Positions 18,594 through 27,133 of a stretch of DNA of 64,000 bases are shown here, piece after piece; position 1 is the first letter of the stretch; each line of letters opens with the position of its first letter. The DNA lies in the NCBI GenBank assembly GCA_023229575.1, contig JALNYZ010000007.1, positions 1 through 64,000 on the forward strand, in the 5' to 3' direction. The position numbers were made by a program, and so were the translations under genes. Source of the DNA: Prolixibacteraceae bacterium (GTDB taxonomy: Bacteria > Bacteroidota > Bacteroidia > Bacteroidales > Prolixibacteraceae). The notes beneath the pieces were generated by a model. It searched no databases. It had not been told where the DNA came from and saw only the letters and a program-made list of their open reading frames with translations.

Positions 18594-19819
18594 TTCCTAC
18601 TTAATTTGCCAGTTCTTGTTACTTCTATTTTATCTAATACCTTGATAATTCTAGGTATTTTAAATTCTTGCAAAATATTCTTTAATCTACTGAATATTTC
18701 ATTGTTTTCTAAATGATTATCAGGATAGAAAACAATTTCAGCGCACAGAATATTGCCAAGTACCGAATTCGGTTTTCCAAAAACTCTGACTTCACGAACT
18801 TCCTTAAAACTTCTTATTGCCTCTTCCACTTCATTGGGATTTACTTTATATCCACCAGTGTTAATCATTTCATTTTTTCTGCTTTGAAACTTAAAAGTAA
18901 GAGGGAATGTATTAATTACCTGAACTAAATCTCCCGTCTTGTACCACTCATCCTCAATTTGCCAACTCAAGAGTGAAGAATGAACCATCAATTCATCTTC
19001 CATTACTTGAACTTTGTCTGCCAGTGAAGCAGGTACGACAAAATTTTCACAATCTGTAACGAATAGCGATCCTAATTCTGTAGAGGCATAAATGTTATTA
19101 ATTTTTGAATTAGGAAAACTGATAGAAAGTAGTTTATGCAATCTAGCATCAGACTTCTCGCCCCCAAGTGTAATTCGCTTAATCGCTGGAAATGAAGTTT
19201 TTTCAGACACTAGAAGTCGGTAGAATGTTGGTGTTGCTGAGATATGGGTAATTCCTCTTTCGATAATTGATCGTTTCAACTCATTACCAGAAGTCTCAAA
19301 AGCATAAACCATCCTGTTCCCATTGAATAATGCCTGCAAAATAACCTGTACTCCGGCAATGTGGGTGGGATTATAGGCAATGGCCCAAACATTATCTTTA
19401 TAATTATTCCCAACACGAATCATTCTGGTAAGAGTAGGAATAGTGTGAATAATTCTTTTTGGTATGCCTGTTGTACCTGAAGTGAAAAATGTAACTGATG
19501 ATTTTGAGTTTGTTAATTTGTTAATTAATGAAGCCTTATCTGTGATATTAGGTGATGTTGAGGCAAGTGTATGCTTTATTAAAATGCTATTTGAATACCC
19601 TAATTTTGCAAGTTCTTCATTTGAAAAATCTTTATCAAGAAGGGTAATATCTCTTCCATTAATTAAAGCTTTTAAGAAGTTCACTAAAAAATCGTAAAAA
19701 CTTGTATAGCACCATTTTTCATAATAAAAAGCTTCCGAATTTAAACGAACCATCAACTCCTCAAAAGTTATACTTTGATTTGTGGAGACATCAAAAATAA
19801 GCTCTTCAGAAAGCATCAA
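18590..19819 (-). CDS. Adenylate-forming (ANL) ligase
   Basis: A 409-residue AMP-binding enzyme, shorter than most acyl-CoA synthetases (about 500) because the N-terminal region is trimmed. Core motifs are present: phosphate loop TFFTSGTTGIPKR (about 109-121), YASTELG (about 244), the A7-type WYKTGDLV (about 294) and the A10-type C-terminal TRTGKLSRK with the catalytic lysine. Such enzymes activate a carboxylic acid as acyl-AMP and load it on CoA or a carrier protein. The free-standing ACP gene 15 bp upstream is the likely partner. This suggests priming of an unusual acyl group for a sugar amine. Confidence 0.88.
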   Translation of the reverse strand: MMLSEELIFDVSTNQSITFEELMVRLNSEAFYYEKWCYTSFYDFLVNFLKALINGRDITLLDKDFSNEELAKLGYSNSILIKHTLASTSPNITDKASLINKLTNSKSSVTFFTSGTTGIPKRIIHTIPTLTRMIRVGNNYKDNVWAIAYNPTHIAGVQVILQALFNGNRMVYAFETSGNELKRSIIERGITHISATPTFYRLLVSEKTSFPAIKRITLGGEKSDARLHKLLSISFPNSKINNIYASTELGSLFVTDCENFVVPASLADKVQVMEDELMVHSSLLSWQIEDEWYKTGDLVQVINTFPLTFKFQSRKNEMINTGGYKVNPNEVEEAIRSFKEVREVRVFGKPNSVLGNILCAEIVFYPDNHLENNEIFSRLKNILQEFKIPRIIKVLDKIEVTRTGKLSRK

Positions 19820-19834
19820 CTTGTCTTTAAATAG

Positions 19835-20068
19835 TTAATGGCTCGATGATAATTTGGAATAAATTTCTCCCAATGTTATGACAAGTCCTTCTTCAAAAAT
19901 ATCTACTCCGAATTCCTCTTCAATGTGAACCGTTAGCTCAGCCAAATTAAATGAATCAAGTCCCAGATCTTCTCTTAATCTAGATAAAGCTGAGAATTCA
20001 ATATTAGGTTGGTATCTATTACTATGCTGTAATACCATTATTATTAATTCTTGAATTTTTTCTTGCAT
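19835..20068 (-). CDS. Acyl carrier protein (stand-alone)
   Basis: 77 residues from the ATG at 20066-20068 (MQEKIQELIIMVLQ); the longer frame to 20116 adds 16 residues that do not look like ACP. The phosphopantetheine attachment motif is LGLDSFNLAEL, followed by the acidic helix HIEEEFGVDIFEEG. This is not the housekeeping ACP of fatty acid synthesis by context: it sits between an adenylate-forming ligase and a formyltransferase inside a pseudaminate cluster. It probably shuttles an acyl group to the GNAT for sugar N-acylation. Confidence 0.9.
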   Translation of the reverse strand: MQEKIQELIIMVLQHSNRYQPNIEFSALSRLREDLGLDSFNLAELTVHIEEEFGVDIFEEGLVITLGEIYSKLSSSH

Positions 20069-20120
20069 ATAATTGGTTTTATCGACTTTTTTTATGATTA
20101 CTAAATTAAATATCAAATGA

Positions 20121-20759
20121 TTATAATTTAATTTTCTCCACTTTCAAAATATATTTACAATTTTTATATATAAAATAAGCAGGGTATCTTTCATTATCAC
20201 AAACCCTCAGTAAGTTAAAATTTTCAACAATAGTTTTATTAATATTCAGTTCGCTCTCTGCTGACCCTCTTTTTTTATAAAATGTTGATTCACCCTCTTG
20301 CTTTTTTCCCAGATTATTTGGGTGTTTTTCAATAAATTCTATAATCAAGTCAATTGTTAGTTGGCCTTGTTTATGTTTAATTTCATCAAGCAGTTCTGTC
20401 CCATCCAATTCTATTGTTTTTTGAATGTATATCATCCCCGAATCAATGGTGTCAGAAGCCTCAAATAAAGTTATTGGTATTATATTTTTACCTTCTAAGA
20501 TTTGCCATGTGAGCGGTGACCAGCCTTTGCCTTTTGGTAAGTTACTTTCATGAACAACAAGGTTGTGCGTATTCATATTGAGTTTTCTAAATATCTTCTC
20601 GCAGGATAATAGACAAAGAATATCTCCAGTTACGACCTCATCATGACTTAATTTTAAAGATGCATTGTACCCCATATTTACCAGTTTAGTAATTAGTTGC
20701 TTAGCATATGGTATTATCCATGAGTTTGGAGTGTCAACTAATATTTGTATTGTGAGCAT
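20121..20759 (-). CDS. Formyltransferase-like protein
   Basis: A 212-residue protein with the methionyl-tRNA-formyltransferase-type catalytic core but without the tRNA-binding C-terminal domain. The segment LVVHESNLPKGKGWSPLTW (about 75-93) and the acidic IDSGMIYI (about 113-120) match the N-terminal formyl-transfer domain found in sugar N-formyltransferases and related proteins. It overlaps pseG by 26 bp. PseG needs a 4-N-acylated substrate and no canonical pseH is present, so N-formylation at C4 is an attractive but unproven role. The donor would be 10-formyl-tetrahydrofolate. Confidence 0.8.
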   Translation of the reverse strand: MLTIQILVDTPNSWIIPYAKQLITKLVNMGYNASLKLSHDEVVTGDILCLLSCEKIFRKLNMNTHNLVVHESNLPKGKGWSPLTWQILEGKNIIPITLFEASDTIDSGMIYIQKTIELDGTELLDEIKHKQGQLTIDLIIEFIEKHPNNLGKKQEGESTFYKKRGSAESELNINKTIVENFNLLRVCDNERYPAYFIYKNCKYILKVEKIKL

Positions 20760-21720
20760 AGGTTTTAAATATTTTAAGTAATCTTAAGCCAGATTCTCCA
20801 TCAATTGCCTTTTCTGCATAAAATTTTTTCCGTTTGAACAAATTTTCTATTATTGACTTGAGTGATTCAAAATTATTTGCTCCTAAAATCTCATTCATGT
20901 TTTTGAACCCATTGTAAATTGATTTTTGGTTGTCAATATAATAACCAGATATAGCCTGGCATCCTGCTGCTAGTGCCTCAAACAATATTCCGCTTGATGG
21001 TACAATAGCAAGTTCAGCTTCGAGCATAGTGTTAAGCATTTGCTTTTCATTTAAAGTATGTCGATGGTCAATGCGATAATCTGTTTTCAATAATTTTTTA
21101 AATTCATCTGAAATCTGATATGATGCACCAGTTACTACAATTATTTTTTTGAACGCTTTAAACTCAAGAGCTGAACGTAAGGTGTTTATAGTAAGATTGT
21201 TATAATCTGATCCTCCAAAACAAATCATCACAGACTCAATATTCTCTATTATTCGTTGCTTTTGGGCTTGTTCAAGAAAAGCCGGTCGCAATAATGCATA
21301 TTCAAGTCCTAGAGCAAATTGAGTGTAAGTTTGAGCCTTATAATTTTCCGGGGTAATACCAGGAGCATGGTTAATGATTAGGTCAGCAACAAATACTTGG
21401 TCATAAAAGTCATCAATGCAAACTAATTTGCATCCTATTTTTTTAATTATTAGTTGGTAAGATGTATTGAAATCATAACCGTCAAGAACTACTATGTGAT
21501 TGGAGGATATTGTACAAAAGAATTGTTCTTCATTTTGGATTTTTACCAAACCAAAATCATTCTCCTTTAATACTTTTTCTATAGATTTTGGGATTTCAAT
21601 GCAATAAAAATCTATCTCAAAATTGTTCTTAAGCATATGAGCTAAAGCAGAACACCTTACCAGATGGCCAAGTCCTATTGAAGGACCACCATCTGCTCTA
21701 ATCAGGACTTTGGGTTGCAT
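20734..21720 (-). CDS. pseG: PseG, UDP-sugar hydrolase of pseudaminate synthesis
   Basis: A 328-residue GT-B-like hydrolase that removes UDP from the 2,4-diacylamino-trideoxy-altrose nucleotide before condensation by PseI. RADGGPSIGLGHLVRCSALA (residues 8-27) carries the conserved GLGH-x3-C/R region with the catalytic His. FGGSDYNNLT near 168 and PSSGILFEALAAG near 240 form the UDP pocket. The start overlaps pseF by 23 bp and the end overlaps the formyltransferase by 26 bp, so the three are translationally coupled. Length is normal. Confidence 0.93.
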   Translation of the reverse strand: MQPKVLIRADGGPSIGLGHLVRCSALAHMLKNNFEIDFYCIEIPKSIEKVLKENDFGLVKIQNEEQFFCTISSNHIVVLDGYDFNTSYQLIIKKIGCKLVCIDDFYDQVFVADLIINHAPGITPENYKAQTYTQFALGLEYALLRPAFLEQAQKQRIIENIESVMICFGGSDYNNLTINTLRSALEFKAFKKIIVVTGASYQISDEFKKLLKTDYRIDHRHTLNEKQMLNTMLEAELAIVPSSGILFEALAAGCQAISGYYIDNQKSIYNGFKNMNEILGANNFESLKSIIENLFKRKKFYAEKAIDGESGLRLLKIFKTYAHNTNIS

Positions 21721-22399
21721 ACAGTAGCTTATATTTCATTTCTGCCAGTTTCCAGTCTATCGAATTATCAATATCTTGCACTTCTTCTTCAGAAAGCAAG
21801 ATGGAACCAGTATTTGAGGTAAAGATAGAATCATCTAATTGTTTAATATTCATCCAATACCATTGCCCTGCATCGTGGTATACCTTTTTTAAATCCTGTG
21901 ATCTGGAATTTAAGAATTCTGGCCATATCATTTGGGCTTTTCCATTATCGAAAATCTCAACACCACGCCAAACTGGATAGCTATAGACTACTACAGGAAA
22001 AACGCTATCAAAGTTCTTTTCAAGTAAAAGGTTTAATCCCTTTTTAAGGTGTTGTATCTGAATTAATGGAGCTGTCGGATATATACAACAAACTAAATCA
22101 AAGACTTTGTTGAGTTGTAGTTTATATAATGAAACTACCTCATTTATTACCTCCATTGTTGAGGCAAAGTCGTTTGAATTTGAAGCACTTCTCATGAAAG
22201 GAATTATTGCTCCAAGCTTTTGAGCTATCTCTGCAATTTCTTCATCGTCAGTAGAAACCATTACTTCCTCAAACAAACCACTTTGCAAAGCTGCCTCGAT
22301 GGAATAAGCAATAATTGGTTTGCCTAAAAAATCTTTAATGTTTTTACGTGGGATTCGTTTACTACCTCCACGAGCAGGGATAATTGCGAGATTACTCAT
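21698..22399 (-). CDS. pseF: Pseudaminic acid cytidylyltransferase
   Basis: 233 residues from the ATG at 22397-22399 (MSNLAIIPARGGSKRIPRKN); the frame can be extended four residues to 22411. The CMP-sialate synthetase signature is IPARGGSKRIPRKNIKDF. It activates pseudaminic acid to CMP-pseudaminate for transfer. It overlaps the end of pseC by 8 bp and the start of pseG by 23 bp. The compact pseC-pseF-pseG order is the common arrangement. There is no fused acyltransferase or other domain. Confidence 0.93.
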   Translation of the reverse strand: MSNLAIIPARGGSKRIPRKNIKDFLGKPIIAYSIEAALQSGLFEEVMVSTDDEEIAEIAQKLGAIIPFMRSASNSNDFASTMEVINEVVSLYKLQLNKVFDLVCCIYPTAPLIQIQHLKKGLNLLLEKNFDSVFPVVVYSYPVWRGVEIFDNGKAQMIWPEFLNSRSQDLKKVYHDAGQWYWMNIKQLDDSIFTSNTGSILLSEEEVQDIDNSIDWKLAEMKYKLLYATQSPD

Positions 22400-23543
22400 A
22401 AAACATATCAATAGTATTTATAACAAATGCTTGTTCTTCTTTTGTAAGTGTAGGATATATGGGTAAACTTAGGCAATGAGTGTAATAATTTATAGATTTG
22501 GGTAAATCTCCTTCATTCCATCCAAATTGTCGGTAATAAGGCATCAGGTGTATTGGGATATAATGTACTTGGGCAAAGATATTGTTTTCACGCAAATACT
22601 CATAAAGTCTAGTACGATCATGAAATTCTACAACATATAAGTGATAGGAGTGCCCCTCAATAATTCCAGTTTGCCTAATAATATATGGTTTACCATCAAA
22701 GACCTTTTCGTAAGTTGCAGCAATTCCCTTTCTTCTTTCCAGACCAGCATCGGCCCTCTGTAATTGACTTTTACCCAATGCCGCTTGAAAATCAGTTAAT
22801 CTGTAATTATAGCCAAGTTCCTGCATCTCGTAATACCACAACCCATGATTAAATTGTCTTAATTCAGGTCTCTGTTGTATGCCATGCGTGCGTAGGTTTC
22901 GTAATTTATGATACAATTTTTCATCATTGGTAGTAATCATACCACCTTCTCCGGCTGCAATGTGTTTAACGGGATGGAAAGAAAATATGGCAAGATCGGC
23001 AAAGTTCCCATTGCCACAATTCTGCTTCGTTCCTTTAGAATCTATAAAATATCCTCCAGGAGCATGACACGCATCTTCGATAATCCAAAGATTAAACTCA
23101 TTAGCAAGTTGTCTGAACTGTTCAAGATTAACAGGCCGTCCGGCAAAATCAACTGGAATGATTCCTTTAAATGTTCCTTGTGGAGCCGATATCAGCAGTT
23201 CGCGTACTTTATCAATATCAAGCAGGTAGGTTTCTGGATCTATATCTGCAAAGACAACTGTACCACCAGCATATCGCACACAGTTTGCTGACGCAACAAA
23301 TGTTATTGGAGTAGTAATAATCTTATCACCTTCTTTAACCCCAAGTGCAAGTGTGCATAAATGTAATGCAGCAGTTCCATTTGATACTGCTATAGCATAT
23401 TTACAGCCAATATAAGTTGCAAAAGCTTCTTCAAACTCCTGGACATTTGGACCCTGTGTTAAATAGTCAGATTTTAACACACGCACTACTGCCTCAATGT
23501 CTTCATCAGATATGTATTGTCGTCCATATGGTATTTTTTTCAT
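22392..23543 (-). CDS. pseC: UDP-4-keto sugar 4-aminotransferase (PseC type)
   Basis: A 383-residue PLP-dependent DegT/DnrJ/EryC1 aminotransferase. The start IPYGRQYISDEDIEAVVRVL and the internal-aldimine lysine region IFSFHPVKHIAAGEGGMI (about residues 193-210) are typical for PseC. It converts the 4-keto intermediate made by PseB, or here probably by CapE, to the 4-amino sugar. It is the first gene of the pseudaminate block; a 139-bp gap without an obvious gene separates it from wzt. Length is normal. Confidence 0.93.
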   Translation of the reverse strand: MKKIPYGRQYISDEDIEAVVRVLKSDYLTQGPNVQEFEEAFATYIGCKYAIAVSNGTAALHLCTLALGVKEGDKIITTPITFVASANCVRYAGGTVVFADIDPETYLLDIDKVRELLISAPQGTFKGIIPVDFAGRPVNLEQFRQLANEFNLWIIEDACHAPGGYFIDSKGTKQNCGNGNFADLAIFSFHPVKHIAAGEGGMITTNDEKLYHKLRNLRTHGIQQRPELRQFNHGLWYYEMQELGYNYRLTDFQAALGKSQLQRADAGLERRKGIAATYEKVFDGKPYIIRQTGIIEGHSYHLYVVEFHDRTRLYEYLRENNIFAQVHYIPIHLMPYYRQFGWNEGDLPKSINYYTHCLSLPIYPTLTKEEQAFVINTIDMFYE

Positions 23544-23682
23544 TCTATTCTAATATCTTGTGCTTTATTTTCTGAGAATATATTTCAAAGTTTTTACAGA
23601 TATGTGTAATAATCCATTTTAATGAATTTTTGCCAAATAAACTATCATCACTGGCTAAATGCATTGACTTGTTGTAAATCAA

Positions 23683-24993
23683 TTATTTTGAAATAAGATT
23701 TTCAATTTTGTAATTTAAATTAAAATAGCCCCCCGGCTGATCACTTTTGTAACCTAATTCTTTCTGCGATTTGTTACTATTTAAATTCAAATAATAAACT
23801 GAATCAACTACGTCAAAAGGATAATTCTCAGCTGCCAGTTCTGCTTCCTTACCGAGCCATAAATACATTGGGAACAGGCCTGTTCTGAAAGTGTTCGGCA
23901 CTATTGAGATTTCAAAATTAATGATAGTTCCAGCCTCTACATGATTTCTGAACAAACATACTCTCCCTGTATTCGCGATTGGGTCATCATGAACAGGACT
24001 TTTTAAAAGCAATGAAAAATAAATTTGGTCCACTTCAGTGTTCACAATCGCTTTAAATTTAATTCTGATTTCTTCAGCAGGATCAATAAAGATTGCATCA
24101 TTATTAACAGCTATTTCTATAAATCTTACTTCGCCGTTCCCTCTTCGTTGTATATGGTCATTTAAAAGATCATTTTGGGATGTAATTCTAACAGGGTTAG
24201 AAAGATATTCCCTCACCACATCATTTGCTGTGCCGTTAGTTGAAATTTGTCCATTTTTTAATAAAATTGCTGTTTTGCATAACTCTTTAATCGCGCCCAT
24301 ATTATGACTTACAAAAAGAACTGTTCGTCCGTCAGAACGACTTACATCCTGCATTTTTCCAATCGCTTTTTTCTGAAATTCGGCATCGCCAACTGCAAGG
24401 ACTTCGTCTACAACGAGTATTTCTGGTTCCAGATGAGCAGCTATTGCAAAACCCAGACGTACTGTCATGCCGCTACTATAGCGTTTTACCGGAGTGTCAA
24501 TATATTTTTCGACTCCGGAAAAGTCAATAATTTCGTCGAGTTTTCGGGTAATTTCGGCCTTGGTCATCCCCATAATGGAACCATTCATATAAATATTTTC
24601 ACGACCAGTCATTTCGGGGTGGAACCCAGTGCCAACTTCCAGCAAGGAGGCTATGCGCCCAGTGACCATTATGCGCCCGGTGGTGGGATTAGTTACACGT
24701 GAAAGAATTTTTAGAAGGGTGCTTTTCCCTGCTCCATTCTTTCCAATAATGCCAAGTACTTCGCCTTGTTTTACTTCAAAATCGATGGAACGAAGCGCCC
24801 ACACATAATCATCCGTAGACTTTACAGCTCGGTCGTTTACTTGACCTATCTTTAAATTCGGGTCTTCTTTCCCTCTAATGTTCATTGTCCACCATCGATT
24901 CAAGTCGTGGCTTAATGTTCCTGAGCCAATAGTTCCCAAACGATATTGTTTCGATATATTTTCAAATTTGATAGCTATATTGCTCATTTTCAT
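23683..24993 (-). CDS. wzt: ABC exporter ATPase with glycan-binding tail
   Basis: A 436-residue polysaccharide ABC transporter ATPase. Walker A is GIIGKNGAGKST (about 91-102), the signature is RYSSGMTVRLGFA and Walker B is EILVVDEVLAVGD. Residues after about 260 form an extra Wzt C-terminal domain of beta strands, which in O-antigen exporters recognises the modified chain end. That fits a locus rich in chain-modifying methyl- and acyltransferases. It lies 11 bp after wzm. It would work at the inner membrane to flip or export the glycan. Confidence 0.92.
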   Translation of the reverse strand: MKMSNIAIKFENISKQYRLGTIGSGTLSHDLNRWWTMNIRGKEDPNLKIGQVNDRAVKSTDDYVWALRSIDFEVKQGEVLGIIGKNGAGKSTLLKILSRVTNPTTGRIMVTGRIASLLEVGTGFHPEMTGRENIYMNGSIMGMTKAEITRKLDEIIDFSGVEKYIDTPVKRYSSGMTVRLGFAIAAHLEPEILVVDEVLAVGDAEFQKKAIGKMQDVSRSDGRTVLFVSHNMGAIKELCKTAILLKNGQISTNGTANDVVREYLSNPVRITSQNDLLNDHIQRRGNGEVRFIEIAVNNDAIFIDPAEEIRIKFKAIVNTEVDQIYFSLLLKSPVHDDPIANTGRVCLFRNHVEAGTIINFEISIVPNTFRTGLFPMYLWLGKEAELAAENYPFDVVDSVYYLNLNSNKSQKELGYKSDQPGGYFNLNYKIENLISK

Positions 24994-25004
24994 TCCTTAA
25001 ATTT

Positions 25005-25865
25005 TTAAATAACATCCATAAAGCTTCTTTCTACCTTATTGAAAATTGCCATTCCAATGAATAAGGTGATAACTGAAAACAATAGGCTATAACCAAGCGC
25101 ATACCATGAAAAGGATCCATGGCCAAGAAATCCATATTTGAAAGTCTCCAAAACAGCGGTTAATGGGTTAGCCTGGATCAACCAGATATATTTTTTGTAG
25201 TTTCCTTCCATCACCGACAAGGGATAAATAACCGGGGTAGCATACATCCAGAGCTGTATAGCGAAGGTAATCAGAAATCTGAGATCCCTATATTTTGTCG
25301 TCATGGATGAAATAATGATTCCAAAGCCAAGAGAAAGCGCTGCCATAATAATAATCAGGACTGGTAATAGTAATGCAAAAGCATTGGGTGCAATAGGTCT
25401 CCCTGAGGCCATAAAATAGATATATACAATAATAAAAACAGCAAATTGTATCAACATTTTAATCAGTCCAGTAATCGTGATCGACAAAGGAACAATTAAA
25501 CGAGGGAAATAAACTTTGCCAAAAATAGCCTGATTGGAGAGAAAAGTATCTGAAGTTTTGGTTAGGGATTCAGAGAAATAATTCCAAAGGGTAATGCCTG
25601 AGAGATAGAACAAAGCTTGTGGAATACCATCAGTAGGAATTCCTGCGAGACCGCCAAACACAAACATAAAGACGATAGTTGTAAAAATAGGCTGTATAAA
25701 AAACCAAATTGGGCCAAGTACGGTTTGTTTATATGAAGTTACGATATCTCGTTTTATGTACATTTCGAGCAAGTCACGGTACTGCCAGATTTCTTTCAGA
25801 TTGAGGTTGAAAAGACTGGTACGTGGCTCAATTACTAAATATCTTGTGCTATTTCCAGTTTGCAT
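25005..25865 (-). CDS. wzm: ABC exporter permease
   Basis: A 286-residue ABC-2 type permease with six predicted membrane helices. The N-terminal amphipathic LKEIWQYRDLLEMYIKRDI and the SYKQTVLGPIWFFIQP segment before helix 1 are typical of Wzm/TagG permeases. The PLT(A)VLETFKYGFLG loop near the C-terminus is also characteristic. It pairs with the Wzt ATPase 11 bp downstream. Its presence together with Wza and Wzc, and the absence of a Wzx flippase in the window, suggests this transporter does the inner-membrane step. Confidence 0.93.
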   Translation of the reverse strand: MQTGNSTRYLVIEPRTSLFNLNLKEIWQYRDLLEMYIKRDIVTSYKQTVLGPIWFFIQPIFTTIVFMFVFGGLAGIPTDGIPQALFYLSGITLWNYFSESLTKTSDTFLSNQAIFGKVYFPRLIVPLSITITGLIKMLIQFAVFIIVYIYFMASGRPIAPNAFALLLPVLIIIMAALSLGFGIIISSMTTKYRDLRFLITFAIQLWMYATPVIYPLSVMEGNYKKYIWLIQANPLTAVLETFKYGFLGHGSFSWYALGYSLLFSVITLFIGMAIFNKVERSFMDVI

Positions 25866-25917
25866 AATTAATTTTGAATTGTCTCTATATTGATATGATA
25901 TAAATCATTAACTGCAT

Positions 25918-27048
25918 TTAGAAATACTTACCCCAAATCACCTTATTTATAATACCGGAATAGCTCTGAATGATCTTTACAATTTTTGCCGATACATTGG
26001 TATCGGTATAATCGGGGATAGTTGCAGTTGGTTCGTTATTTTCTTTCATCGAAATGGCCAAATCAATGGCTTGTTCAATATCATTCCCTTTTATTCCTCC
26101 GATAACTATGGTGCCTTTGTCGAGGACCTCTGGCCGCTCGGTAGAGGTACGTAACAGTATTCCGGTAAAACCCAGTATAGCGCTTTCTTCTGATAAGGTG
26201 CCGGAATCGGATAAAACACAATAGGCGTTCATCTGTAGTTTGTTGTAATCGATAAAACCAAAGGGATTCAAATTTTGAACCAGAGGATGGAAAATGAAAT
26301 TACGGTTTTCGATGAATTTCAGGCTCCTGGGATGGGTGGAGTATATTACCGGCAACTGATAGCGTTCGGCTATGGAGTTGATGGCTGTCATGAGGCTCAT
26401 AAAATTCTCTTCTATATCGATATTTTCTTCACGGTGTGCAGAGACCAGGATATATTTGTCGGATTGCAGCCCGAGCCTCTTTAATACATCTGATTGGTCT
26501 ATTGCAGCTTGATGTTGCTGCAACACCTCCTGCATGGGCGATCCGGTTACGAATATATGTTCCTTGCGGATACCTTCAGATAGCAGGTATCGTCTGGAAT
26601 GTTCCGTATAGGGAAGGTTTATATCGGAAATATGATCGACTATTTTCCGGTTGATCTCTTCGGGTACATTCTGGTCGAAGCAACGGTTGCCTGCTTCCAT
26701 GTGGAAGATGGGTATTTTAAGGCGTTTGGCTGAAATGGCTGAGAGTGCAGAGTTGGTATCACCAAGAATGAGCAATGCATCGGGCTTTTCCTTTTGCAAC
26801 ACATCATAAGATTTGGAGATGATGTTGCCCATCGTTTCACCAAGGTTTTTCCCTACGCTGTCAAGATAGTGATCGGGGACACGTAGTCCGAGATCTTCAA
26901 AGAATACCTGATTTAGTGAGTAGTCCCAGTTTTGCCCTGTATGCACCAGTATATGGTTAAAGTAACGGTCGCAGGCTTTAATGACTTCCGATAGCCGGAT
27001 TATTTCAGGGCGAGTTCCAAGGATTGTGAGGAGTTTGAGTTTCTTCAT
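25918..27048 (-). CDS. capG: UDP-N-acetyl sugar 2-epimerase (CapG/WecB-like)
   Basis: A 376-residue non-hydrolysing 2-epimerase with LLTILGTRPEIIRLS at the N-terminus, GDTNSALSA, HMEAGNRCFDQNVPEEINR and SAHREENID. Adjacent capF and capE make this the last step of UDP-L-FucNAc synthesis (2-epimerisation of UDP-2-acetamido-2,6-dideoxy-L-talose). A WecB or WbpI role is the alternative; WbpI is otherwise missing from the wbpABDE set further along, so one enzyme might serve both. It lies 85 bp from capF across a CACGAATT repeat. Confidence 0.88.
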   Translation of the reverse strand: MKKLKLLTILGTRPEIIRLSEVIKACDRYFNHILVHTGQNWDYSLNQVFFEDLGLRVPDHYLDSVGKNLGETMGNIISKSYDVLQKEKPDALLILGDTNSALSAISAKRLKIPIFHMEAGNRCFDQNVPEEINRKIVDHISDINLPYTEHSRRYLLSEGIRKEHIFVTGSPMQEVLQQHQAAIDQSDVLKRLGLQSDKYILVSAHREENIDIEENFMSLMTAINSIAERYQLPVIYSTHPRSLKFIENRNFIFHPLVQNLNPFGFIDYNKLQMNAYCVLSDSGTLSEESAILGFTGILLRTSTERPEVLDKGTIVIGGIKGNDIEQAIDLAISMKENNEPTATIPDYTDTNVSAKIVKIIQSYSGIINKVIWGKYF

Positions 27049-27056
27049 TTAATTAC

Positions 27057-27092
27057 AAATTACACGAATTTAGACGAATTTCACGAATCAGC
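27057..27092. repeat. CACGAATT-family repeat between capF and capG
   Basis: The segment contains ATTACACGAATTTAGACG followed by AATTTCACGAAT, the most abundant dispersed family in the window (units of CACGAATT/ACGAATT spaced about 10-11 bp). This is the leftmost clear copy; none was seen in the glycosyltransferase and pseudaminate region to its left. Confidence 0.75.
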
Positions 27093-27133
27093 CCTCCTTC
27101 GTAATTGGTCCGTCAACTTAAGTTCAGCATGTT

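Noticed and set aside
25918..27048. Assigning this epimerase as WbpI instead of CapG
   Set aside because: Contiguity with capE and capF favours CapG. WbpI remains an alternative and the question needs phylogeny.
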